A DNA stretch of 60,448 nt, from NCBI GenBank assembly GCA_025359265.1, contig JANYHB010000025.1:1-60448 (forward strand), written 5' to 3'. A program made the translations under genes and the position numbers. Positions 45,556-55,251 of the stretch are shown here, in pieces. Origin of the DNA: Hyphomicrobiales bacterium. Its GTDB lineage: Bacteria; Pseudomonadota; Alphaproteobacteria; Rhizobiales; Aestuariivirgaceae. Below the pieces are notes generated by a model. That model searched no databases and had not been told where the DNA came from. It saw only the letters and a program-made list of their open reading frames with translations. Position 1 is the first letter of the stretch. The number at the start of each line of letters is the position of its first letter.

Positions 45556-45569
45556 GTTAACTCCCGATG

Positions 45570-45600
45570 TTCAACAGCTTTTGGCTGGTGCTGTTGGAAC
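45570..45600. promoter_or_regulatory. Imperfect palindrome, candidate operator of the YnjB-GlpA operon
   Basis: TTCAACAGC and GCTGTTGGAA face each other as an inverted repeat with one extra base, centred 30 bases before the binding-protein ATG on the minus strand. It could be an operator or a leader hairpin. No regulator gene is next to it. Confidence 0.35.
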
Positions 45601-45716
45601 TTTCAACACAAACCGTGGAAAGGTTCGATCATCATAAAGTGATTGGCCCTCCACGCGCAGTATAGAAGTTGACGCAATGTTAACTTTAATTGCCCAAGTT
45701 TGCAGTCTCTGAAATC

Positions 45717-46328
45717 ATGCCCATTGCAATTTTGAATAGCCATTCGCGTTTGCTGCCTGCACTTGTCGCGGGCGCTTTTCTATTGGTTTTGGCAGGCGGC
45801 GGCTGGGGCTTGATGAAACTGCATCGGTCACAATTCCATGCCGCCTCAGTTGAAGCTGGCGCGATGACCGGATCGGTTTCACCGGCCCAAATGAAGGGCG
45901 CCTCTGGCCTGCCCATCCCCCGTTTCGTTTCGCTCAAAACAGAAAAGGTAAATGTGCGCAGAGGGCCTTCCTCTGATCACGCTGTGGCATGGGTCTATCA
46001 AGCCAAAGGCCTGCCCGTGGAAATCACAGCTGAGTTTGAAACGTGGCGGCGCGTGCGCGATGCGGAAGGTTCCGAGGGTTGGATTTTACAAAACATGCTT
46101 GCGGGCAAGCGCACGGCGCTGATTGCGCCGAACATTAAAGGCAAATTCGTAAACATGATGAATGAGCCTTCGGTTTATTCGGGCGCCGTGGCCAGGCTGG
46201 CCTCTGGCGTTATCGGCGAAATCAAGTCTTGCGATGGTACGTGGTGCCGGGTGCTGGCCAGCGGCTATGATGGTTATGTCGATCAGAACTTGATCTGGGG
46301 CGCTTATCCCGGTGAAGCTGTAAACTAG
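45717..46328 (+). CDS. Bacterial SH3-domain protein, membrane-anchored
   Basis: The 203-residue protein has an N-terminal hydrophobic helix (LLPALVAGAFLLVLAGGGWGL) and then two SH3_3 domains: KTEKVNVRRGPSSDHAVAWVYQAKGLPVEI and NMMNEPSVYSGAVARLASGVIGEI, the latter followed by WCRVLASGYDGYV. Such domains usually bind cell-wall peptide. I start it at the ATG at 45717, not the TTG at 45690. The divergent partner is the YnjB-like gene. Confidence 0.82.
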   Translation: MPIAILNSHSRLLPALVAGAFLLVLAGGGWGLMKLHRSQFHAASVEAGAMTGSVSPAQMKGASGLPIPRFVSLKTEKVNVRRGPSSDHAVAWVYQAKGLPVEITAEFETWRRVRDAEGSEGWILQNMLAGKRTALIAPNIKGKFVNMMNEPSVYSGAVARLASGVIGEIKSCDGTWCRVLASGYDGYVDQNLIWGAYPGEAVN

Positions 46329-46416
46329 CCCTTTAGCTTCGCCCCATCCAAAATACGGCATTTGGCATTCGTATTCTGCCCATGATAGAAGCCCCCCATA
46401 AACACTGTGGGGCAAA

Positions 46417-46932
46417 ATGTCGGAACGTAAATCCAGCTTTCTTTATGATGATCTGATTGCCTGCGGGCGGGGGAAACTGTTTGGGGCTGGTAACGCGCAG
46501 TTGCCCTTGCCACCCATGCTGATGTTTGACCGCATCACGCAGGTGTCTGCCACAGAAGGTTCGGCCGGACTGGGCAAAATCGTGGCGGAATTTGATATCA
46601 AGCCCGACCTATGGTTCTTCCCCTGCCATTTTGAGGGAGACCCGGTGATGCCAGGCTGCCTGGGGCTTGATGCCTTATGGCAACTGACAGGATTTTTTCT
46701 GGGCTGGCTGGGCGAGCCCGGTCGTGGCCGGGCACTGGGTGTTGGCGAGGTCAAGTTCAGCGGCATGGTAACGCCAAAAGTAAAAACCGTAACATACGAA
46801 GTTGATGTAACGCGGCTTATTTTGCGCAAATTGAAACTGGCTGTGGCCAACGGGGTGATGAAAGCCGATGGCGAGCCTATATATCACGTGACAGACATGA
46901 AGGTTGGCCTGTTTCAGGCTGATACCGCTTAG
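46417..46932 (+). CDS. fabA: 3-hydroxydecanoyl-ACP dehydratase/isomerase FabA
   Basis: The 171-residue hot-dog-fold enzyme dehydrates 3-hydroxydecanoyl-ACP and shifts the double bond, starting unsaturated fatty acids. [32 protein letters not shown] holds the catalytic His and Asp. [14 protein letters not shown] is also typical. Full length. It begins the fabA-fabB-fabI operon, an order well known in rhizobia; 11 bases separate it from fabB. Confidence 0.96.
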   Translation: MSERKSSFLYDDLIACGRGKLFGAGNAQLPLPPMLMFDRITQVSATEGSAGLGKIVAEFDIKPDLWFFPCHFEGDPVMPGCLGLDALWQLTGFFLGWLGEPGRGRALGVGEVKFSGMVTPKVKTVTYEVDVTRLILRKLKLAVANGVMKADGEPIYHVTDMKVGLFQADTA

Positions 46933-46943
46933 GGAGATTAGGC

Positions 46944-48158
46944 ATGCGCAGAGTTGTTATCAGCGGCATGGGCATTGTTTCGAGCATCGGCAACAATGCC
47001 CAAGAAGTAACGGCGTCATTGCACGAAGCCCGAAGCGGAATTGTGGCCGCTCCAAAGTATGCTGAGCTTGGCTTTCGCTGCCAGGTGCATGGTGCGCCCA
47101 CTTATGATTTGGACCAAGTGGATCGGCGTGCGCGGCGTTTCATGGGAGATGGAGCTGCCTGGAATTATGTAGCGATGCAGCAAGCGATTGCCGATTCTGG
47201 CCTTGAACAAAAAGACCAGAAAAATGATCGCACTGGCATGATCATGGGCTCTGGCGGGCCATCAACGCGCGCCATCGTTCTAGCGGCGGATACAACCCGT
47301 GAAAAGGGGCCAAAGCGCGTGGGGCCTTTTGTGGTGCCTGCGGCCATGTCTTCTACCAATTCAGCCACACTGGCAACGCCCTTTGGCATTCGAGGCTATA
47401 ACTATTCCATCTCGTCGGCCTGCGCCACTTCGGCCCATTGCATCGGCAATGCGGCGGAACTCATCCAGTGGGGCAAGCAAGATGTCATGTTTGCTGGCGG
47501 CGGCGAAGAATTGGATTGGACTTTGTCGGTTCTGTTCGATGCCATGGGTGCCATGTCTTCCAAATATAACGATACGCCAACGAAGGCATCGCGAGCCTAT
47601 GACAAAGGGCGCGATGGCTTTGTGATTGCCGGTGGTGCCGGCGTTGTGGTGCTTGAGGAATTGGAACGCGCCAAGGCACGCGGCGCAAAAATTTATGGCG
47701 AGATTGTTGGCTACGGCGCAACAAGTGATGGCTTTGATATGGTTGCCCCTTCAGGCGAAGGTGCGGCGCGCTGCATGAAGATGGCGATGGCCACGGTTAA
47801 AGATAAAATCGACTATATCAATCCGCACGGCACCTCTACGCCAGTAGGAGATTCGAAAGAAATCGGCGCAATTAAAGAAGTGTTCGGTGCGCATATTCCG
47901 CCCATCTCTTCTACAAAATCCCTCACCGGCCACTCGCTTGGTGCCACGGGTGTTCAGGAAGCGATTTACTGTTTGCTCATGATGAAAAATGGCTTCCTGG
48001 CTGAAAGCGCCAATATCGAAGAACTTGATCCTGAATTTGAAGGTGTGCCCATTTTGCGCAAGCGCCTGGATAACGCCAAGGTGGATACGGTGATGTCGAA
48101 CAGCTTCGGCTTTGGCGGCACCAATGCCACTTTGATCATGCAACGCTATAATGGATAA
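46944..48158 (+). CDS. fabB: 3-oxoacyl-ACP synthase I FabB
   Basis: The 404-residue condensing enzyme lengthens unsaturated acyl-ACPs. The Cys-His-His triad is in [32 protein letters not shown] and [27 protein letters not shown] closes the fold. It sits between fabA and fabI, which makes FabB more likely than FabF. GGGAG serves as ribosome site. Confidence 0.96.
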   Translation: MRRVVISGMGIVSSIGNNAQEVTASLHEARSGIVAAPKYAELGFRCQVHGAPTYDLDQVDRRARRFMGDGAAWNYVAMQQAIADSGLEQKDQKNDRTGMIMGSGGPSTRAIVLAADTTREKGPKRVGPFVVPAAMSSTNSATLATPFGIRGYNYSISSACATSAHCIGNAAELIQWGKQDVMFAGGGEELDWTLSVLFDAMGAMSSKYNDTPTKASRAYDKGRDGFVIAGGAGVVVLEELERAKARGAKIYGEIVGYGATSDGFDMVAPSGEGAARCMKMAMATVKDKIDYINPHGTSTPVGDSKEIGAIKEVFGAHIPPISSTKSLTGHSLGATGVQEAIYCLLMMKNGFLAESANIEELDPEFEGVPILRKRLDNAKVDTVMSNSFGFGGTNATLIMQRYNG

Positions 48159-48164
48159 ATTTAA

Positions 48165-48962
48165 ATGACCGGATTGATGCAAGGCAAACGCGGCCTCGTA
48201 ATGGGCGTTGCCAATGACCATTCGATTGCCTGGGGCATTGCGCAACAGCTGGCGGCACAAGGTGCGGAGATGGCTTTCACCTATCAAAGTGAGGCTTTTG
48301 GGAAAAGGCTGGAACCATTGGCGAAGTCTATTGGTTCAGATTTCTTGATGCCTTGTGACGTGGAAGACATCAGCACCGTTGATGCGGTGTTTGCCAAGCT
48401 TGAAGATAAATGGGGCAGGATTGATTTTCTTGTTCATTCCATCGGGTTTTCCGACAAGAACGAATTGAAGGGCAAGTTTGCCGATACCACGCGAGAGAAT
48501 TTTTCGCGTACCATGGTGATCTCAGCGTTTTCATTTGTAGAAGCGACGAAGCGCGCGGCGGCCTTGATGACAAACGGGGGCGCGGTGATCACCCTCACGT
48601 ATGGTGGCTCGGTGCGGGTGATGCCGAACTATAATGTGATGGGTGTGGCCAAGGCGGCGCTTGAGGCATCGGTGCGTTATCTTGCGGCTGACTATGGCCC
48701 GCAAGGCATTCGGGTGAACGCGATTTCGGCGGGCCCAATGCGCACCCTTGCGGGCGCTGGCATTGGCGATGCACGCGCAATGTTTGCGTTTCAAGAAAAA
48801 CACGCGCCACTGCGCCGCACGGTGAAGTTGGAAGAAGTTGGCGGTGCGGGATTATATCTGCTGTCATCGCTTTCCGGCGGCGTGACGGGCGAGATTCATT
48901 ATGTGGATTCCGGTTACAACATCATTTCGATGCCAAGGCCGGAAGATTTTGGGAAAATGTGA
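48165..48962 (+). CDS. fabI: Enoyl-ACP reductase FabI
   Basis: The 265-residue short-chain dehydrogenase reduces enoyl-ACP with NADH in the last step of each elongation cycle. GLVMGVANDHSIAWGIA is the cofactor site, and the Tyr-Lys residues lie in TYGGSVRVMPNYNVMGVAKAAL. HSIGFSDKNELKG is typical. It follows fabB by six bases; its TGA shares a base with the next gene's ATG (TGATG). FabI is the target of triclosan-type inhibitors in relatives. Confidence 0.96.
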   Translation: MTGLMQGKRGLVMGVANDHSIAWGIAQQLAAQGAEMAFTYQSEAFGKRLEPLAKSIGSDFLMPCDVEDISTVDAVFAKLEDKWGRIDFLVHSIGFSDKNELKGKFADTTRENFSRTMVISAFSFVEATKRAAALMTNGGAVITLTYGGSVRVMPNYNVMGVAKAALEASVRYLAADYGPQGIRVNAISAGPMRTLAGAGIGDARAMFAFQEKHAPLRRTVKLEEVGGAGLYLLSSLSGGVTGEIHYVDSGYNIISMPRPEDFGKM

Positions 48963-50197
48963 TGCAAGCGCACGAAACTCTTCTCGACAAATATGCTGAA
49001 CTCACCGTTAAATCCGGCCTGAACGTCCGCAAGGGCCAACAAGTATTGATCACTGCTCCTATTGAAGCGGTAGACCTTGTGCGCCGCATCACGCACCACG
49101 CCTACAAAGTTGGCGCTTCTCTGGTCACCACTTTGTACAATGACGAGCAGGCTACGCTCATGCGTTTTGTGGATGGCGATAAAGAGGCCTTCGACACCGC
49201 ACCCACCTGGTTGTTTGGCGGCATGGCTGAGGCATTTCGTGATGGCAATTGTGTGCGCCTTGGCATTATTGGTGAAAACCCTTCGCTGCTTTCAGGCCAA
49301 GACATCGACAAAGTCTCGCGTGCCAATCGCGCGCGCTCTGCGGCCTACAAACCCGTTGTCGAACAGATCACCGGCTTTGCCACCAACTGGTGCGTGATTT
49401 CGGCGGCGACGACGTCACATGCCAGATCAGTGTTTCCCAATGAAACTGATGCTGTTGCTTTGGCGAAGCTGTGGCAAGCGATTTTCAAATGCACGCGCGC
49501 TGATCAGGCTGATCCTGTTCACGCGTGGGAACTCCACACCAAGGCGCTGCATACCCGCACCGCCAAGCTGAATGCCAAGCATTATTCTGCGCTGGCCTAT
49601 AAAGGCCCGGGCACGGATTTCACCCTCGGGCTGGTGGATGACCATATCTGGGTTGGTGGTGCCTCGGTGGCCAAGAACGGCATTCTGTGCAACCCCAACA
49701 TTCCTTCCGAAGAAGTTTTCACCATGCCACACCGCGAGCGCGTGGACGGTGTTGTGCGCTCCACCAAGCCACTGTCGTATCAAGGCACTTTCATTGATGG
49801 CATTGAGGTGACGTTTGAGAAGGGCCGCATTGTGAAAGGCACTGCTGCCACGGGAGGCGATGTGTTCACGAAGATGATTGAAACCGATGACGGTGCCGCG
49901 TGCCTTGGTGAGGTGGCGCTGGTGCCGCATTCGTCGCCCATCTCGGCTTCTGGCATTGTGTTCAATGAAACGCTGTATGATGAGAACGTAGCTTCGCACA
50001 TCGCCGTCGGCCAAGCCTATTCTCAGAATATGAAAGACACGTTTATTTTGAGCCCCGCAGAAAAGCTGGCGCGCGGCATGAACACTTCGCTCATCCATGT
50101 TGATTGGATGATTGGCTCAGGCGAGCTCAATGTGGACGGCGTGTTCTCGGATGGCAAACGCGAGCCCCTGATGCGATCTGGCGAGTGGGTGGATTAA
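48962..50197 (+). CDS. M29-family aminopeptidase (AmpS-like)
   Basis: The 411-residue metalloprotease removes N-terminal amino acids using two metal ions. NIPSEEVFTMPHRERVDG supplies the Glu-Glu-His metal site, and GEVALVPHSSPISASGIVFNETLYDENVASHIAVG the second ligand set, ending LIHVDWMIGSGELNVDG. The start is the ATG at 48962, one base overlapping fabI; a GTG lies one codon earlier. Family length is normal. It is translationally coupled to the fab genes but is not known to act with them. Confidence 0.93.
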   Translation: MQAHETLLDKYAELTVKSGLNVRKGQQVLITAPIEAVDLVRRITHHAYKVGASLVTTLYNDEQATLMRFVDGDKEAFDTAPTWLFGGMAEAFRDGNCVRLGIIGENPSLLSGQDIDKVSRANRARSAAYKPVVEQITGFATNWCVISAATTSHARSVFPNETDAVALAKLWQAIFKCTRADQADPVHAWELHTKALHTRTAKLNAKHYSALAYKGPGTDFTLGLVDDHIWVGGASVAKNGILCNPNIPSEEVFTMPHRERVDGVVRSTKPLSYQGTFIDGIEVTFEKGRIVKGTAATGGDVFTKMIETDDGAACLGEVALVPHSSPISASGIVFNETLYDENVASHIAVGQAYSQNMKDTFILSPAEKLARGMNTSLIHVDWMIGSGELNVDGVFSDGKREPLMRSGEWVD

Positions 50198-50210
50198 AAT
50201 GCCGCCTGCG

Positions 50211-50220
50211 ACAATATTGT
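50211..50220. promoter_or_regulatory. ACAATATTGT palindrome upstream of the oxidase genes
   Basis: The ten-base sequence ACAATATTGT is perfectly self-complementary and lies 90 bases before the cioA start. It may be part of an operator for a redox or NO regulator, but is too short to name one. No FNR/FixK box (TTGAT-N4-ATCAA) was seen in the gap. Confidence 0.3.
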
Positions 50221-50309
50221 TTCTTTAAGTTATTCAAAACGGCGCAAGATATCCAACACTAGAGGTGCTTTATCGGCCTTCATCCGAGGCTGAAAAAAAA
50301 GGTGCATCA

Positions 50310-51701
50310 ATGACTGCAATTGATTTGGCCCGACTGCAATTTGCCTTTACGGTGAGCTTCCACTTTTTATTTCCGGCCTTTTCCATCGGGCTGGCCAGCT
50401 TTCTGGCCGTTCTTGAAGGATTGTGGCTGAAAACCGGCAATGGCGTTTATGCCAATCTCTATCGCTATTGGCTGAAAATTTTCGCCGTGGTGTTTGCCAT
50501 GGGTGTGGTTTCCGGCATTGTGATGTCCTATCAGTTCGGCACCAATTGGTCGGTGTTTTCCGACAAGGCGGGCCCGATAATCGGGCCGCTCATGGCCTAC
50601 GAGGTTTTAACAGCATTTTTTCTGGAAGCTGGATTCTTGGGCGTGATGTTATTCGGCATCAATAAAGTGGGCCACAGATTGCATTTTGCCGCTACTCTGG
50701 CCGTGGCAGCGGGCACGGTGATTTCGGCAACCTGGATTGTTGCGGTGAACAGCTGGATGCAAACGCCCACCGGTTATCTGATCAATGATGTGGGCCAATA
50801 TGTTTTGCGCGATGGCTGGTTTGAGGTAATTTTTTCACCAAGTTTTCCCTATCGTTTGGTTCACACCGTGTTGGCTGCCTATTTGACGACGGCCTTTGCG
50901 GTGGGCGGCGTTGGCGCGTGGCATCTCTTATCCGACAGCGGCAACCCCGGTGCGCGCAAAATGTTTTCGATGACGATGTGGATGGCAGCTCTTGTGGTTC
51001 CCGTACAAATTATCGCTGGAGATGCACATGGGCTGAACACCTTGGCCTATCAGGAGCCAAAAATTTTGGCGATGGAGGGGCATTATCAAAGCTCTCCCCA
51101 GGGTGCGCCATTGATCTTGTTTGGCCTTCCCAACGACCAAACCCGGCACGTCGATTATGCCATTGAGATCCCGAAATTGGGTTCGCTTATTCTAAAGCAT
51201 GAGCTCAATGCGCCACTGGCGGGGCTGGACAGCATTCCGCAAAATATGTGGCCGCCTGTTGCCATTGTGTTTTGGTCTTTCCGTATCATGGTGGGTATCG
51301 GCTTCGCCATGTTGGGAATCGGGATGTGGAGCTTGTGGGCGCGCTATCGCAAGCGACTTTATCAATCGCCATGGCTGCATCGCTGCGCTGTTTTGGCAGG
51401 GCCTTCGGGGTTTGTTGCTGTGTTAGCGGGCTGGGCAACAACGGAAGTGGGCCGCCAGCCGTTTACAATTTACGGCCTGTTGCGTACGGCGGATTCGGCG
51501 TCTTCGCTTGCGGCACCCGCAGTGGCAACCTCGCTGTTGGCTTTCATTGTGGTTTATTTCGCGGTGTTCGGCGCCGGCACTTATTATTTGCTCAAGCTTA
51601 TGGCGCAACCACCGCATCCGCACGAAAGCCTGCCAGATGACACGCTGCATGGCCCCACCAAACCTGCCGCTGCCAAAGCGCTGGTGGAGTCCATGACATG
51701 A
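50310..51701 (+). CDS. cioA: Cytochrome bd-type ubiquinol oxidase subunit I (CIO type)
   Basis: The 463-residue membrane protein carries the hemes of a bd-type quinol oxidase that reduces oxygen to water. SFHFLFPAFSIG contains the distal heme His, VVSGIVMSYQFGTNW and EAGFLGVMLFG are heme and quinol-pocket motifs, and GWATTEVGRQPFTIYG is the late signature. The short Q-loop marks the cyanide-insensitive (CIO/bd-II) class. A Phe replaces the Trp usual in GRQPW. Start at the ATG at 50310 with AAGG upstream. Confidence 0.93.
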   Translation: MTAIDLARLQFAFTVSFHFLFPAFSIGLASFLAVLEGLWLKTGNGVYANLYRYWLKIFAVVFAMGVVSGIVMSYQFGTNWSVFSDKAGPIIGPLMAYEVLTAFFLEAGFLGVMLFGINKVGHRLHFAATLAVAAGTVISATWIVAVNSWMQTPTGYLINDVGQYVLRDGWFEVIFSPSFPYRLVHTVLAAYLTTAFAVGGVGAWHLLSDSGNPGARKMFSMTMWMAALVVPVQIIAGDAHGLNTLAYQEPKILAMEGHYQSSPQGAPLILFGLPNDQTRHVDYAIEIPKLGSLILKHELNAPLAGLDSIPQNMWPPVAIVFWSFRIMVGIGFAMLGIGMWSLWARYRKRLYQSPWLHRCAVLAGPSGFVAVLAGWATTEVGRQPFTIYGLLRTADSASSLAAPAVATSLLAFIVVYFAVFGAGTYYLLKLMAQPPHPHESLPDDTLHGPTKPAAAKALVESMT

Positions 51702-52702
51702 ACGCCCCCGAACTCACGGTAATTTGGGCCGGCATCATCGCTCTTGCCGTGGCGATTTATGTGATGTTGGATGGCTTTGATTTAGGTATCGGCATTTTAT
51801 TGCCGTGGTTTGCGAAAGGCGAAGAACGCGAAATCGCCATCAACAGTGTGGCACCGGTATGGGACGGAAATGAAACGTGGCTGGTGTTGGGCGGCGGCGG
51901 GTTGCTGGCTGCATTTCCGCTAGCTTATGCAATTATTTTGCCCGCCCTTTATGCGCCGCTGATTGCGATGTTGTTGGGCCTCATTCTGCGTGGTGTGAGT
52001 TTTGAATTCCGCCACCGCGACCCCAAGCACCTCACACTGTGGGAACGGTCTTTTACGCTTGGTTCTTTTGTGGCGACGATCAGCCAAGGCATAGCCCTTG
52101 GTGCCTTGTTACAAGGCATAAGTGTGACCGGGCGCAGTTATGGCGGCGGCTGGTGGGATTGGCTGAGCCCTTTTACGTTGTTATGTGCGGTGAGTTTGGT
52201 TGCGGGTTATGGCCTGCTCGGCAGTTGCTGGCTGATATTCAAAACGCAAGGGGAGCTACAGAAGCGTGCCTTCGCTTTAGCCAAGCCACTGAGCGGGCTG
52301 CTTTTGGCGGCCATTGTTCTGGTGAGTCTGGCCACCCCCTTTCTGGAAGCGAAATATTACGCGCGGTGGATTGGCGCACCCGGAATTTATATTGCGGGTG
52401 TGGTGCCGCTGGCTGTTGCCGCCTGCGCCTTTCAACTTTGGCAAAGCTTGGTGCAGAGGAAAGAGCTGGCACCCTTTCTTTATACGCTGGCCTTATTCGC
52501 GCTGTGTTTCATCGGGCTTGCCATATCCATCTGGCCCGATGTGATTCCCGGGCGCGTCAGCATCTGGCAAGCGGCAACAGATGTGAAAAGTCAAATATTC
52601 ATGTTCTATGGCGTGGCGATAACCCTGCCCCTGGTGTTGGCCAACACAGCCCTTGCCTATTGGGTGTTTCGCGGCAAAGCCACCAAAGAAGGCTATCACT
52701 GA
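51698..52702 (+). CDS. cioB: Cytochrome bd-type ubiquinol oxidase subunit II
   Basis: The 334-residue membrane protein pairs with subunit I. IWAGIIALAVAIYVMLDGFDLGIGILLPW and PVWDGNETWLVLGGGGLLAAFP are the hallmarks of CydB, and LILRGVSFEFRHR follows. It starts four bases inside cioA (ATGA) and its stop overlaps the next small gene by one base. About eight helices are visible. Confidence 0.94.
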   Translation: MNAPELTVIWAGIIALAVAIYVMLDGFDLGIGILLPWFAKGEEREIAINSVAPVWDGNETWLVLGGGGLLAAFPLAYAIILPALYAPLIAMLLGLILRGVSFEFRHRDPKHLTLWERSFTLGSFVATISQGIALGALLQGISVTGRSYGGGWWDWLSPFTLLCAVSLVAGYGLLGSCWLIFKTQGELQKRAFALAKPLSGLLLAAIVLVSLATPFLEAKYYARWIGAPGIYIAGVVPLAVAACAFQLWQSLVQRKELAPFLYTLALFALCFIGLAISIWPDVIPGRVSIWQAATDVKSQIFMFYGVAITLPLVLANTALAYWVFRGKATKEGYH

Positions 52703-52809
52703 TGAACCGGCGCTTACGCCAATTCGCCTGGTTCTGCGGCATCTGGGCGACGAGTGTGTTGGCGCTTGGCCTGGTGAGCCTACTTATCCGAGCGTTTTTA
52801 AAAGGCTGA
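52702..52809 (+). CDS. DUF2474 family small membrane protein (CioC/CydX-like)
   Basis: This 35-residue protein begins MNRRLRQFAWFCGIWA and has one hydrophobic helix (WATSVLALGLVSLLIRAF). DUF2474 proteins of this size follow cytochrome bd genes of the CIO class and act like the small CydX/CydH subunit in assembly or stability. Its ATG shares one base with the cioB stop (TGATG), so it is co-translated. Such small genes are often missed in annotation. Confidence 0.85.
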   Translation: MNRRLRQFAWFCGIWATSVLALGLVSLLIRAFLKG

Positions 52810-52872
52810 AGCCGGCAACTTCCCCTCCCATGCTGCATCTGCTAAGAGCGCGAAGCTTTAAGGACCCTTGAC

Positions 52873-53463
52873 ATGCGCATCGCTGAAATTTCTCGCAAGA
52901 CCACAGAAACCGGCGTTTCGGTTACTGTCAATCTCGACGGCACGGGAACTTATCGGGTGAAGACCGGCGTTGGGTTTTTTGACCATATGATAGAGCAGCT
53001 GGCACGGCATTCGCTAATTGACATTACGCTGGAAGCCGATGGCGACCTGCACATTGATGATCATCACACGGTGGAAGATTGTGGCATTGCACTGGGAGAG
53101 GCGGTGGCCAAGGCTTTGGGCGAACGCAAAGGCATTCGCCGCTATGGCTCCTGCGATCTGGCGATGGATGAGGCTTTGAGCCGCTGTGCCATAGATGTTT
53201 CCGGCCGCAGTTATCTGGTATTCAAAGCAACTTTCCCCACCGCCAAGATCGGCACATTTGATACCGAGTTGGTGCGCGAATGGTTTCAGGCCTTTGCGAT
53301 GAATGCTGGTATCACGCTGCATATTGAAAGTGCCCATGGTGCCAATTCGCATCACATCGCTGAAAGCTGTTTCAAGGCTTTAGCGCGGGCCCTGCGCGAT
53401 GCAGTGGAAATTGACCCACGCCAGAAAGATCGCATCCCCTCCACCAAAGGCACACTGGTCTGA
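52873..53463 (+). CDS. hisB: Imidazoleglycerol-phosphate dehydratase
   Basis: The 196-residue manganese enzyme carries out the sixth step of histidine synthesis. [17 protein letters not shown] and [19 protein letters not shown] are its two HHxxE metal motifs. It is the monofunctional form (no phosphatase domain), as in rhizobia. AAGGA is the ribosome site. Its stop codon shares one base with the hisH start. Confidence 0.96.
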   Translation: MRIAEISRKTTETGVSVTVNLDGTGTYRVKTGVGFFDHMIEQLARHSLIDITLEADGDLHIDDHHTVEDCGIALGEAVAKALGERKGIRRYGSCDLAMDEALSRCAIDVSGRSYLVFKATFPTAKIGTFDTELVREWFQAFAMNAGITLHIESAHGANSHHIAESCFKALARALRDAVEIDPRQKDRIPSTKGTLV

Positions 53464-54116
53464 TGGGCACTTGCGTTATCATCGACTATGGTTCGGGCAA
53501 TTTGCACTCGGCGCACAAGGCCTTCGAGCGTGCGGCGGGGGAAGCAAAACTGAAGACCAAGATTGTGGTTTCATCGAAGCCTGAAGATGTGGCGGCGGCA
53601 GAGCGCATCGTGTTGCCGGGTGTTGGCGCATTCAAAGATTGCCGCAATGGTTTGATGGCGGTGCCGGGATTGGTGGAGGCCATGCGCGAACAAACTATTT
53701 CAAAAGGCAGGCCTTTCCTCGGCATTTGTGTGGGCATGCAGTTGATGGCCACACGCGGGCTGGAGCACGAGATCACGCCAGGCCTTGGTTGGGTGGCGGG
53801 CGATGTGAAACCCATTGCACCGGCTGATCCGGCATTGAAGATTCCACACATGGGTTGGAATACGATTACACCGAATGTGCAACACGCCTTGTTGGACGGC
53901 ATTCAAACCGGCGATGATGGGCTGCATGCCTATTTCGTGCATTCGTATCACATGGCATGCACTTTGCCTGAAGATGTGATTGCAACGGCGGATTATGGTG
54001 GCGCGGTGACGGCCATGGTGGGCTATGACAATATGGTGGGCACGCAGTTTCATCCGGAAAAGAGTCAGGCGTTTGGGTTGGCGTTGATTGCGAATTTTCT
54101 GCGGTGGAAGCCGTGA
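53463..54116 (+). CDS. hisH: Imidazole glycerol phosphate synthase, glutaminase subunit
   Basis: The 217-residue class I glutamine amidotransferase feeds ammonia to His[14 protein letters not shown] carries the nucleophile Cys, and THFHPEKSQ-type residues ([13 protein letters not shown]) carry the His-Glu. Histidine operon order is hisB-hisH. Its end overlaps the VOC-family gene. Confidence 0.96.
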   Translation: MGTCVIIDYGSGNLHSAHKAFERAAGEAKLKTKIVVSSKPEDVAAAERIVLPGVGAFKDCRNGLMAVPGLVEAMREQTISKGRPFLGICVGMQLMATRGLEHEITPGLGWVAGDVKPIAPADPALKIPHMGWNTITPNVQHALLDGIQTGDDGLHAYFVHSYHMACTLPEDVIATADYGGAVTAMVGYDNMVGTQFHPEKSQAFGLALIANFLRWKP

Positions 54117-54526
54117 GCAAATTAGTACCCGAGTTGTTGGTTTCCGATCTTCATGCCAGCCTGGCTTTTTGGGTCGATTTACTTGATTTCAAAATTCTTT
54201 ACGATCGACCGGCCGAGCGGTTTGCCTATCTGCGCCAAGGCAGCATCGAATTGATGCTTGAGGAGATGGGGCATGGGCGAAATTGGGTGGCGGACGAATT
54301 GCAAAAGCCCTATGGGCGCGGCATCAATTTTCAAATGGAAGCGGACGATTGGTCGATGACGGTGGCAAAACTTAACGCTCAGAATTGGCCGTTATATTTG
54401 GCACCGGAAGACAAATGGTATCGTGTGGGTGACGTTGAGAAAGGCCAGAGACAATTTCTCGTTCAAGACCCGGACGGGTATTTGTTGCGGCTGGCACAAC
54501 CGATTGGTGAGAGGATGGCGCAATGA
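54113..54526 (+). CDS. VOC-family (glyoxalase/bleomycin-resistance-like) protein
   Basis: The 137-residue protein has two beta-alpha-beta-beta-beta units of the vicinal-oxygen-chelate fold: [28 protein letters not shown] and [20 protein letters not shown]. The nature of its substrate is unknown. GTG at 54113 (GTGA overlap with hisH) is the likely start; another GTG lies at 54104. It sits between hisH and hisA and its stop overlaps hisA by four bases, so it is translated with the his genes. Confidence 0.82.
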   Translation: MSKLVPELLVSDLHASLAFWVDLLDFKILYDRPAERFAYLRQGSIELMLEEMGHGRNWVADELQKPYGRGINFQMEADDWSMTVAKLNAQNWPLYLAPEDKWYRVGDVEKGQRQFLVQDPDGYLLRLAQPIGERMAQ

Positions 54527-55251
54527 TTTTGTTCCCCGCCATTGACCTCAAGGACGGAAAATGCGTGCGCCTTAGACTGGGCGATATGGCACAGGCCACG
54601 GTTTATAATGACGATCCCGCGGCACAAGCGCGCGCTTTCGAACAGCAGGGCTTTCAGTGGCTGCATGTGGTGGATCTGAACGGCGCGTTTGAAGGCCAAT
54701 CGGTGAATGCTGCGGCAGTGGAAGCGATTTTGCGGGCCACCACAAACCCTGTGCAACTTGGTGGAGGCATTCGCACTTTAGACCACATTGAAAAATGGCT
54801 GGCTCGCGGATTGGCACGGGTGATTTTGGGCACAGTTGCCGTGCGCAATGCGGCATTGGTTATCGAGGCTTGCAAAAGATTCCCCGGCAAAGTGGCCGTG
54901 GGCATTGATGCCAAGGGCGGCAAGGTGGCTGTGGAAGGGTGGGCTGCAACTTCGTCCCTTGAAGTCATTGAGCTGGCCAAGAAATTTGAAGGCGCAGGCG
55001 TGGCCGCAATTATTTACACAGACATTGATCGCGACGGGATTTTGGCGGGCATCAATTGGCCTTCCACTTTGGCGTTGGCTGAAGCTGTTTCCATCCCCGT
55101 GATTGCCTCAGGTGGCCTTGCCTCACTCGATGATATCCGCCGCATGATGCAGCCTGATGCCCGCAAACTGGCGGGTGCCATTACCGGCCGCGCACTTTAT
55201 GATGGGCGCATTGATGCGGCTGAGGCGTTGCAAATCTTGAGGGCTGCGTGA
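54523..55251 (+). CDS. hisA: ProFAR isomerase HisA
   Basis: The 242-residue TIM barrel isomerises the ribose part of ProFAR in histidine synthesis. [18 protein letters not shown] carries the catalytic Asp, and [14 protein letters not shown] the second Asp. [10 protein letters not shown] is a phosphate site. Its stop shares a base with the hisF start. Confidence 0.96.
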   Translation: MILFPAIDLKDGKCVRLRLGDMAQATVYNDDPAAQARAFEQQGFQWLHVVDLNGAFEGQSVNAAAVEAILRATTNPVQLGGGIRTLDHIEKWLARGLARVILGTVAVRNAALVIEACKRFPGKVAVGIDAKGGKVAVEGWAATSSLEVIELAKKFEGAGVAAIIYTDIDRDGILAGINWPSTLALAEAVSIPVIASGGLASLDDIRRMMQPDARKLAGAITGRALYDGRIDAAEALQILRAA

